From Hippasteria phrygiana (taxonomy: Eukaryota; Echinodermata; Asteroidea; Valvatida; Goniasteridae), in NCBI GenBank assembly GCA_037893225.1, contig JAZGUH010000616.1, forward strand, positions 434,001 through 498,000: a DNA stretch of 64,000 bases. The letters are read 5' to 3'. This document shows, piece after piece, positions 36,501 through 47,500 of this stretch (its first letter is position 1; every line of letters begins with the position of its first letter). The notes beneath the pieces were generated by a model. It had not been told where the DNA came from, searched no databases, and saw only the letters and a list, made by a program, of their open reading frames with translations. The position numbers were made by a program, and so were the translations under genes.

Positions 36501-36955
36501 CTGATGCGTTCAAATCAATTGTGAAAACTTAGATGATCCCATCCACTTGAAATATTTGAAATAAAGCATACACGTACATGTACCTGATTGTACCAGCAAC
36601 ATCCGTGCCCACAAGGCAGTCATTAAATTAACGTACATTGTATATAGATAATATCCATCAATGCAAACATGTATACTTTACTGCAGACCAGCCTCCCATT
36701 TCAAATTTCCTGCCTTTAAAAGTGACCAAAAAAAAACGCCTAACGACGACTAGCAGACACTTCACTATTTCAATGTTCCCATTTTCAATGGATTCATTGT
36801 TCCTTTGGTATACAGTATTTAAAAGCCAGTGCAAACTTTTTCTCTCAAAGTGATTGCACTTGCATGTGAATGTACATGTGCTACACGTTTTTGACAAGTT
36901 GGATAAATATTCATCCTAATTCATGCATTGACAACAACTAACTTGTTAAAGTTAC
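33576..36955. other. Spacer between convergent NDUFS8 and RANBP1
   Basis: Apart from the element at 34653-34804 and the dispersed repeat at 35703-35815 (copy of 15487-15600), no gene was recognised. 34105-34180 resembles 49555-49615 (GAGTGGCTTTTA...) and is probably another dispersed repeat. Confidence 0.4.
34653..34804. mobile_element. MITE, family C relative (TIR GGGCCCAATTTCATGGC)
   Basis: Ends GGGCCCAATTTCATGGCTCT and GGGCCATGAAATTGGGCCC are inverted. 152 bp, non-coding. Confidence 0.65.
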
Positions 36956-37536
36956 CTCGGGAAGTATTTTGTTGGATACATGTAACACGGAAAACTTCTA
37001 CTGGTTTATCCTGTCGCCATGGTACGTTTGAGTTTTTCACTAGAAAAATTGACCCGGATCCGTCGTCTTTTAAAAGCACTCTGCTACACGTGTACTCCGG
37101 AGATGAAGCACGAATGGATGCCTTAAAACCACTGAGAACTCTGTTTAAAAACATGCCTTCTGTTAAGTGTCCAAACGAAATATTTTGGTTTTTAATAACT
37201 CGTTCCAAAATCTGGATATCTGTCATTGAGTTCACACTGAAAGCAATATTTTATACATTATTTTATACGTTATTTCAACAAAAGTGAACAGCAAAAATGC
37301 AACCAGCTTGTGAAATATTCTCCAATCATACAACGATTCGATCTGAGAAACAAAACTTATCGCTCACAATTCCATACGGTTGTCTGCAATACATGGGCTC
37401 TGCACCAGTGAGTGATCGTTCAACTTGAAGTTCATGAATAACTGGCAACAAATGTACATGAAGTGTACCATGAACACCGTACAATGTTATGTTGCATGCA
37501 ATATATGCTTGTGTGAACATTCTAGGTTCTACTGAT
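36956..37536 (-). CDS. Two-exon fragment of an unidentified gene (candidate)
   Basis: On the minus strand, an acceptor (TTAATTGTAG) precedes an exon at 37536 reading SVEPRMFTQAYIACNITLYG, VHGTLHVHLLPVIHELQVER, SLTGAEPMYCRQP. Possible donors are GTATGG (exon low end 37378) or GTGAGC (37368). A second acceptor (ATTGCTTTCAG) opens an exon 37236-36956 reading VNSMTDIQILERVIKNQNIS, then FGHLTEGMFLNRVLSGFKAS, then ending VTCIQQNTSR before donor GTAACT. The GTATGG donor keeps the frame into the second exon. The residue composition looks like real protein, but I do not recognise the family and flanking exons were not found. It could be a small gene, an exon pair of a larger gene, or chance. Confidence 0.3.
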
Positions 37537-38510
37537 CTACAATTAAGCAATGTTTGGACAACTATTATTAAAGAGTGTTTTCAGATACTCCTTTCAGAAA
37601 TTGTTCAGCTCAGCATTAAAGTTATTCTTTCAAAATTTGTGACAAAAAATGTTTCCCGTCAGCAACACACTTGTATTTAAGCAACATCAAAATTATCCAC
37701 GTCACTCTCGCCACTCGGACTATCTATAAGTCTCAGAGATGTCCACCGGAGTGTCGAGCACTGCTGGGCAACCACAGAACAAGTTCCACTAGAAAGCTGG
37801 CCACATTTGTTGGAGTTCTCCGAGCTGTGAACCATATAGCGGTGAGCAGATAATCCATTGCGATTACCAGTAACAAGACAGTCCCGCTGCTTATTTTCAC
37901 ACATTGACGTGATGATACACCATTACTCTTGGGAAAAGAATCGCTCAGCTCAGTAGATTGTGTGCAGATGACTGTGGATTCATAGACCCTTTTCACTTGT
38001 GACCAAAAATCAATGATGCCACCATATTGCACCACCTTGGAGCTTATAAATAGTACATGTAACAGTATTGCGCACGATTGCAACAAACGATGGACTCTCT
38101 GGTTCTTGCCCATTGTTCAACACCTACAAATATTTGTCTGAATCAAATGCAGTGAAGATAACAGATCCACATCTTATCCCGAAAGCATTACAGGCTATGG
38201 CATGTGAACGTCTACTTCTAAAACCGGGTGGCATCCATGTGCTTCTAGAAGTGCTGAATGTCTGTCGGATGATTGGCCCATTGGACTTGCAGCACAGGGT
38301 TCTGCACACACATCGGCATCAGTTTGAGCATAGACTGGTGACGTCAAACAAAAAGGGTCTATTTGAGTTGAAACAATTGCAGGAGTTGATATATTTGAAC
38401 AGTGGCTGACATCACCTTCACAAATGCTGGGTGCTTTACTGACCTTCCTTCCCCCCCCCCCCCCCCCCCCCCCCACGGAACTTGACAAAAAAAACCGGTA
38501 GGCTTCAGCA
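37537..38510. other. Region downstream of RANBP1 stop
   Basis: Presumably includes the RANBP1 3' UTR. ORFs on both strands up to about 125 codons overlap each other and show no motif I recognise. A 24-bp C run lies at 38451-38474. Confidence 0.35.
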
Positions 38511-41500
38511 TCATTCTGTCTTATCCTGAGTGTTCTCACACACATTGTCCTCCTTCGAGTCTTGGGGCTGTGCCTCCACCGTCTTCTTGTTGTCCCCCTC
38601 CTCCTTGGCAGTTTCGTTGTCTCCGCCTTCCGCAGGCGTCCCCTCCTTCACCGTCAGCTCGCCCAACTTCTCGGCAATCTCGTCGGTCGACTTCTCCTTG
38701 GAGGGTTCTGCTTCTGCTGTCTTCTCGTTGGATTCCTCTGCTGGCTTGTCGGAGGACTCTGGTTTCTCATTGTCTTTTTTCTCTGGAAGCCATGATGCAT
38801 AACAAGAAAGTTACATGATGCCGAGATGATTAATCCAAATAAGCCATTTGCGAGTTAAGTTTGAATAACATCTGGTACACTGACGTGCTCTAAATGCTTG
38901 GCACATTTTAACTTTGAATTCTCCAGACCAAAGAGACTGTTACTATATCACGTGATTCAGGGCAAGCCTTATGCTAGCAGCCCCAGCTCCGGAATGGTCT
39001 GGTGTCTTTGTGCCATTCTCACCCATTGTGAACAATGTATTGGTGCTAAGCGTCTCTTACGTACATTTAACTATGCAAGAGCTTGCCCCGAATCATGTGA
39101 TATAGCAACAGTGTCTTTGGTCTGGGGAAATTAAAATTTAAAATGTGCCAAGCATTTGGAGCAAGTCAGTGTACCAGATGTTATTCAAATTTAACTCGCA
39201 AATGGCTTATTGAAATTGTGAATATCTAAAGGAGTGGGTGGGAAGGTTTTGGGAGGAAAAACAGTGAGTAGGGCTGGGCATCCGAACTGAGTACCCAAAT
39301 ACCGACTACTAATTTCAGGAACCGGTTCCAAATTATGAAATGAGTACCCGTAATCGAAATACCATATTACTCAGTAATTTCTCAGACAATTAAAAAAAAC
39401 TTTTAAAAAAAATTTGAATGTCATTTTTTTGAATTTTTCAAAATAGAAACCAGGGTACAGATTAACGTTTATGACGCCTGCGAAAATACAATTTACACCA
39501 AAAAGCTATAGAGCTCACTGTACGCACTTCCATCTTGCTGCATTGATGCAACGATGCGGTAGTATTAACATGCGGACCTTTATGAACAATATGAACAGCA
39601 ATTTCCAGGATTTCATTTTTGTGTTTGGCTTTCTGTATCGGGTACCCAGGTACCCGTGTTTTTGTCTAATCGGGTACCCGATTCCCGTACTACTCATAAC
39701 TGCACACCCCTACCAGTGAGGTTCTTGTACAGAGTCTGAAGACACAGGAACCCTGATTATTCATGTGAAGACCTGAAATATAAATTTTCATGGAATAGTC
39801 TGAAGTCGGGCTTTTGCTCAAAACTTGGCAGCCCAGTTTATTAACAAGATGGAAACTTTCTTTGGCCATACAAACAAATAGTTCATTGTTTTGCATTTTT
39901 TATGTGTTGCGATATTTTTCTTTTAACGAGACCTTTTTTTTCCAGTCACAATTGTTCACGTCCTCAAGTGAATGACAACTTCAGCTCTTCTCACAATGTC
40001 CATTTTGTCAGGTGCCCTTAATCCTAACCCTCTCAGATCTTTTAACATCCACCAGGTGATGTTGGAGGATTGAGGAGAGTACAGCTAAGCCATTATTACT
40101 TTACATGGGGCCTTCATATCTCTTGCAACTTTACGTACGAAGGATGTAATTATCCTAAACGCTGTGCATCCATCATTCAAAACTCAACACCTCAGGTTTA
40201 CTCTCTCATCAAAACAACTTAGACAATTAATTAACCCTAACCTTCCCAAATCCTCCAAAGTCCTCTTTGCCAAATGGAGGAATTTGGAGGATTGAGGGTC
40301 TTCGGAAGTTGAAGCATCAGAGGATTTTGGAGGAAAATTTTGGGAACCAGCAGCCGATTTCACGAAACCTTGCGCAATTGCGCAACTCTACTTTACGCCA
40401 CAATTTATTGCATAAGTTGCGCAACATCTGTGATATTTTTAAAATTGATTTCACGAAAGTTACGCAGTGCGTAAGTCGCTGACTTGCGCCACAAATTATG
40501 GCGTAACTTACGCACTCGTTTTAGGTGGCTTAAGTTGTTGGCACAAAACACCGAAATGATGACTTAGCTAGCTGAGCGTGAGCACAGCAGAGCCGTTAGT
40601 TGTTCAAATCATTAATTAAATTCACTAGATTATTTCAGAGAGTAATGAAATGATCATCCGCTGCAGGTTTACCTGTGAGATATTTCCGAAAGTTGCCATC
40701 AATTGTTTTTCGGAGCGATTTTTCAAAAGTGAAAAGTTTCAAAATGGCGCCCCACAGTTTAATTTTACGACTGTTTCATGTATTTTTATTGTTGTACTAA
40801 AACAGTCATCGCAAAAGCGGCATTCAGCCTCGTCCGCGATGTATAAAATAAATAAAACATTGCGCAGCTACGCACTGTTTCGTGAAATGGATCGCAAGGA
40901 TGTAGCGCAGCTGCGCAACATTTTTATAGCGCAAATCGTATGCAATGGCGTATGTTGCGCATGGTTTCGTGAAATCGGCTGCAGGTCATCAGGCTCAATC
41001 TGATGCTGGTTGATTTTGGAGGATTGAGGTTACTGGGATGTTTACGAAAACCCCTAGATGATTTTGGAGGATTCATGCAATGGTCCCCATAAGAGGATTC
41101 AGGTTAAATGCAGCTTAAACACTTTGAAATCAGAGGATATTGGAGGATTAAGGCTACATTGGAGGAAAAATGATGTAGGGAGTTAGGGTTAATTAAAATG
41201 ATGATCATCAAAACCTTGTTTTTGGATGGTCAGTGATTGAAGGATGTGCAAGTCCAAGTCAAAATATATAAATTGTCAGCATTCATTTTACTGCAATGAA
41301 ATTCAAACAAAATTCAAAGGAAATTATAAACAAAAAGAGAATGATTTTATGTATACCTTTCTCTGTCATCAGTCGCTGGCATTCCTCAAATTTTTCCTTA
41401 AATTTCTGTGCATCTGGATTGTAAAAAGCAGAGAAACTTCATCAAAAACAGGAAAGGAAAATAATAAAAAACTTGCATATTATTGGCCGATTTGTTAATT

Positions 41501-44500
41501 TTTTTTCCGGCAACTTTTGATTAGCATCTGTATATGGAATTAGGGGTGTTCATTTTCGAATAATTTAGTATTTGATTATTCGAAACTGTGTTTGACCGAA
41601 TATTCAAATATTTGATACTCTCCGATCAAGTTTTTCATGCGTCAGCTGCAACTGCATGCCGCGCCGGTAAAAAGTTGCACGCAAAGCACGGTGGTGTTTT
41701 ACGTGCGGCGATCGATATTATGGACCGCACGATCGACTTTTGCCTGTGCCTGTTGTCTCAAGATCATAAAGGGTACATATAACGTTCTGGTTACAAGAAA
41801 CCAAACTAAAGCCTGCCTTTTTGCAGCAATTATTTTGTAAGTGTCCAGGGTTTTACGGACGGGAACAATAAACCTCCCTCCACAAAAAGTTACTGTCGAC
41901 AAAAAGTGGCATTTGACATTGCTAAGCACCGTAAACTTCAAATTAAAATAGCATCAGAGTCGTATGTATGCATATATATATATATTTTTTAAATATTCGA
42001 AAAGGTAAAAAGGTATTCGAATATTCGGTTGACAATCGAATATTTGAATATTCGGTATATTCGGGACAGCTCTATACAGAATAACAACAAGACGTGTTCA
42101 AGTTCCATTTCCACAAAACTGCCGGTCCGGTCACTCGGAACAATGCACTTCATGAAATCACAAAACTGTCACTAAACTACCCAGTCAGTTTCCCTTGTAG
42201 TTTGTTTGATAGTATTATACTAAAAAAAAGTTACGTAATCATTGAATGACTCCACATGCTGCTTCCCAGGTAGCAGAGCTGGGGCTGGATCCCTTGCTAT
42301 ACGGCATCATGCATAAATGACTTTGGACTGTCGCCCCATTAACCCTAACCCTGCTAAATGCAACAGAATGCACCAATGTTTAAAAGTTGTTGCATTTAGC
42401 AGTCAAGGCATGTCTGCTGGTCTGATGCATTCTTTAGTATTTAGTATTATACATGTATAAGCCTCCAGCAACAAGGAGCAAGTTCGGGTGCTGCTGATCT
42501 AGTCCCTTTTGTCAATTTTGCGATTTATATCACGCATGCGTGGTCTGTTTTCACTCGAACGCATCTAGTCGATCAACTACGTCAAATCTAGTTTGTGTAG
42601 CAAAACAACAGACTGTAAAGAATGTCGTCTGCTAATTGTTAACGAAGCAATGTTGGTACGTCATTTTTATTTTCTATTATGTATTTCTTTTAGTTTCTCT
42701 ATTTAACTTTAGTTCAATAAATAATTAATTATCTTATTGCAAAGAGTTATTATCATTGGACAAAACTAACAATTTACCGTAAACGTTTGCAAAACTTGCC
42801 CAGTAACCTATCCTCCATCTTGAAACCGTGACGTAACTCGCGAGTGACTAGAGAAACCATGGTCCTGGGCTAGGTTGATCCAGTTGCACTAGCTAGTCAA
42901 ACCACGCAGCGTTCGAGTGACATCTAGATCGACTATGGTTAAGTCTAGTCACTCTAGTCACCCAACCGAACTTGCTCAAGGCTGGTACAGATGAGTTCAC
43001 TGCACAGTGCAACACTGCATTTGGCAGGGTTCTTATTTCAGCTGTGTTGCATTCTGTTGCATTTGGCAGGGTGTTTAGAGTCCCACTCTCGTCAATTTTC
43101 AATGTTCACTGTATGAAATAACCTTGTCAGTTTCTCTTGTGATTTGTTCGATGATGAGATTTTGAGAGTGGCAATCCTCTCGAACATACTTACTCTCTTT
43201 ATTTGCGAAGCGGATGGCTAACGTTTCCTCCTTGACCTCCTCGTCGGCAAATTCTGCCGGAGTGGACCAAACCCAAGCCCTCTCGCTACCGCAGTTTGGC
43301 TGTAATTTCATGAGTGGTGTAACTGGAGCCAACCAAAAACACAATATGGAGTAAACAATTATGTAACAGGACTGTTTTTTACTATTATTTACAAGTGCAA
43401 GGGACTGGTTTTGAGCGTTTCGGGACTTGAATTTCATTAGTGGGGGAAAAGGGCATTTTTACTTTTAAAATGGCACCTGCATTCAAAAATCCAAATGTCT
43501 ATGGTATGGGGGCACTTCAATGGGAACCAAGGCCAAGTCAAGGGGCCAATTTCACGGAGCTGCTAAGCAGAGAATGTTGCCTAGTAAATTAACCCTAACT
43601 ACCCCAAGCCTTGCAAACTCCAACAGCAGGTTTTGTCTAATTTTGATGGGTTCAGTACTGCAGGGCCTTGACAACATTACTTTACATGGAGCTACGATGC
43701 CCCAATTTGTCCAAGTCCAAAGAATGTGTACTGCACAGTGTTGGATTTTGACAGGTTGAGGAAGCTTCCTGGTAAAAATGCCTAAGGGGTTAGGGTTAAT
43801 GTGCTTAGCAAAAATTAGCCGAGAGCCAGCCACAAGCAATACACATGTATTTGGGCTGGTAACACGTCTTTGCTAAGCAAATTTTTATGGTGCTTGGCAA
43901 AATTGTGTGGATAATAGCTTCATGAAAAATGACATGTTCTACAAGTTAATTATTAAAATGCAGCAAAAAAGAAGATACAGGTTTTTGGGTGTTTTCTTTA
44001 AATTGAAATCACCCAATACAATGCTAAAAGACACTCTACGTAAAGGATTATGATCAGAGGTCTTAGGGTTGGTAACATATTGAATTGCCAACCCTACCCC
44101 AGTTTTCCTGGACCCAAAGGAAAAATGTTCAACAGATTCCAGAGAAATTATCCCATTTTCAGACCTACATGTATAGTTGCTTAAACCTCTAGTCGGCTAC
44201 AGCCCATTAAAAATAAAAAAAATAAAAAATAAGAAAGCCTTTCACTTGGTTTTTCTTGGGACTTACTAAAATGGTTTGCACATATCTTTAGGGTCTTGTC
44301 TCTCCGCATGAGAATGCGAGCTTGGGTCAGATTGCCTTTGTGTTGGAGAATCTTGACGTCGCCGACGCCTCGCTCCTTCCATTCTGGGGGGTCGCTGTTG
44401 CTGTCATATCGGAACAACTTGCTCCTCCTGTTTAAAACAAAAATAGCAAGTGTCAAAGAGACGTGGAAACGGGTCAACTCGTACACAAGCCAACTCATTT

Positions 44501-47500
44501 CGGCCAACTCGTTCTCATTCCAATTTGTACACAGCCGGTCAAACGGGTCAATGCTATTTTGACCCAATATCATGTTATCTTTCACCACAGTTCTTAAAAC
44601 ATTTTGGGAAATCACAGCATAAAACATTGAGTTGAACATGACTAATTTGCAACCCAAGCCCAAGATGATTCAGTAATTCCCTGAAGACGTCAATGGCATT
44701 TTTTTCTCTGAACAAAAATCCATCATTCACTTGTGTGTTGCATGTGCTTGTGTGCAATATGTTTCCTATGTGACAGATCAACAAGCTGATAACAGCAGAG
44801 CAAACGTGATTGTACTGGGACTACTCCGTTCAAGTACTTTTTGTAACTAATTTCACCCAATGGTAGTGTGCAAGTTGACAGGATTGGTTCAATTTAAATC
44901 AAAGGCATTTGGGTTGGCTGATTTAAATCACGTTGATTGAAATCAAATGATTTTTTTAAATCACTGATTTAAATCACTTTTTTTGTAAAAGTCTTATTTT
45001 AGCAAAATAAATCAGGGTTGGCGGAATAAATCACGTTGATTCAAATCAGCCAACCCCTGGTACATAAGTTCTTATGTGTTCGATACAAGTTCATATGTGT
45101 AGTGTATGAGTTGACGTGGGAGTTGGCACATGTACAAGTTGGCATGCGTATGAGTTTGAATATGTTCGTGTTGGTATGCATTCGTATACAAGTTGGTTGG
45201 CATGTGTTTGAACATGCACAAGCCGACTCCAATTCAGAGACACCACGGCCCAATTTCAGAGGCGACTTCTAGTAATGTGTTACTTTTTTGTAACAATTTC
45301 TTTTTTATAGCTTGTAGCATGCTCTTTCTTGAGCTCTCTGCTTAAAGTCTCTACGAAATGCAGAAAGCAAAACGACAGCTAGCAGAAAATGCACAAACCC
45401 TAAATTTCTCATAAATTATAGCTCATTGGTATACATGTATGCCCCACTACAGTATCTCATTTGGTGTTGTTAAACAAAAATGCCTCACATCTTAAAGATT
45501 TCCTCTTCATCTTCTTCCAGTGTTTTGGTCTCGACTCTCTCTAGTTTGACGATCGGCTCAAAGTGGATGTCCGGACTGTTTGGTTCTTCCGTCTGTCAAC
45601 AAAAATGAAACAATTGTTACAAGATCAATATAACTGACACACATGTTACCAAGCTTTTGGCCCACAGCTCTAGTCAACACAATAAACAACTGATCCAATT
45701 GCTAACCCAATTCAGACAGTACCACTGGTTGGATAGCCTAGTCCTCAGGCCTTCGTTTACACTACATGTATCTCAGGCCAAATTCCTGAGTCCCTATTCT
45801 AAGCAGAGGACAGCATATCATGGTGTCCTGCTTGGGCTACACGATCATCAGTCATGTCAGTCAGTGGTCACGTACTGACTGTAACAAGCAAGGCTATAAA
45901 GTCCCGATCCGAGTCCGACAAGGTACACATGTCATGCATGACACAGGGTGTCCCAGAAAAAAGGTAATTTGACAAAGATATGCATTTTATAGCAATTAAT
46001 CATGTGTTACCATAAAGTAGGAGCAAAATGCTTTGCAGTGATACCTTGATTGCATTCCTCCGGTCTTGCATCACTGAGCACCATTGTTTGGAAAATTGTA
46101 TGTGAAAACCCTTTTGGGACAGTTCATGGTCAGACATGAGCAGCACATTCAGATATGGCCCGAGGGAAATCTAACCGTTTGAAAGCATGTGATACGTACA
46201 AGATGTTTATCAATTGGTGATATTTATTCAGTAATGAATTATGCACCAACACCTTCCACGTGTTCATCTCCTCTTTCGATGCAAAGTCCACAGCGGCAGC
46301 GCATGTCAGCCGCAGCTCGTCTAACCATTGCAGGATCATCATGTAAGATTTTTACCTCATGTTGAATGCGGGCTTGTAAAGGCTGGTTTATAGACGGTCG
46401 CCGCGATGGTCGCCGCGACTAAAAATTTACGCGCGATCCTCTCATGCAGGGTTTATACTTGACGCGGAAGCACCAGCGACTAGTCGCTGAAAGACGCTGG
46501 CGACGTCGCTACAGAGTTCAATCAATTGAACTTTGACATGGTCGCTAATCTCACTTTTTTCAATGGGCCAATAGAATTGCCTGATCGGTAAGAAATGATG
46601 AATATGTAAATATGGCACACGGCATAAAAAAGAAATATCACTATTAATAAGCATCGAAAACGTCCTATATTTTTTTGCGTTTTAATATTTATTGTTATTA
46701 AAACAGCTGGGACAGACACTAATCGCACATAAAAAAAAAGCTGCTAAAAATCTGATAAGTAATAATTATCGCAGCTAAAATAATTTTACGTTCAGCAGTG
46801 GCGATGCGTGATCGTCACACGTCGCATTCGAATTCCAGACGCGCTGCGCGTATGCTGCGTGTGTGTTTACAAACGTCGCGTGACGACTATAAACTGCACA
46901 AAAAAAGGCCTAGCGTCCAGCGACCATCAGCGTCGGGCGATTTTCATCGCGCGACCGACTATAAACCGGCCTTTAATCCTGAAGGTTATGCGGTGGATTG
47001 ATGAACACTGTGTTCTTCAAATACCCCCACAAGATAAAGTCACAAGGAGTGACCTGGCCGGCCATTCCACAATCAAAGTAATTACTCCGTCCCCAAAAAG
47101 TTCCAGTAGGCGATTCCCGACAGCGATGAGTCTGTGGGCAGGGGCACCATCTTTAGTTTTGCCCACCACAGATGTCGGAAGACACAATTTCCTTGCAGTT
47201 CGAAATGCAACTCGAGCTGTGGCACAACACCTTGGTTGATCGTCAGTAGGTAGACCTGGCCAGGCAAAGCATAACAGTGGGCATTCCATTTCACTCATTT
47301 GACCCTACTGTCCCAAAGGGGTTTTCACATACTATTTTTCAAACAATGGTACTCAGTGATGCAAGACCGGAGGAATGCAATCAAGGTATTTAATACTGGA
47401 AAGCAATTTGCTCCTACTATGGTAACACATGATTAATAATAGCCATAAAATGCATACATCTTTGTCAAAATTAACCCTTAATTGTCAGAATTACCTTTTT

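Noticed and set aside
38530..38818. Three Ser/Leu/Pro-rich plus-strand ORFs
   Set aside because: Antisense shadows of the acidic last exon of RANBP1.
46808..47239. 143-codon plus-strand ORF
   Set aside because: Antisense to the degenerate transposase and spans the inserted MITE.
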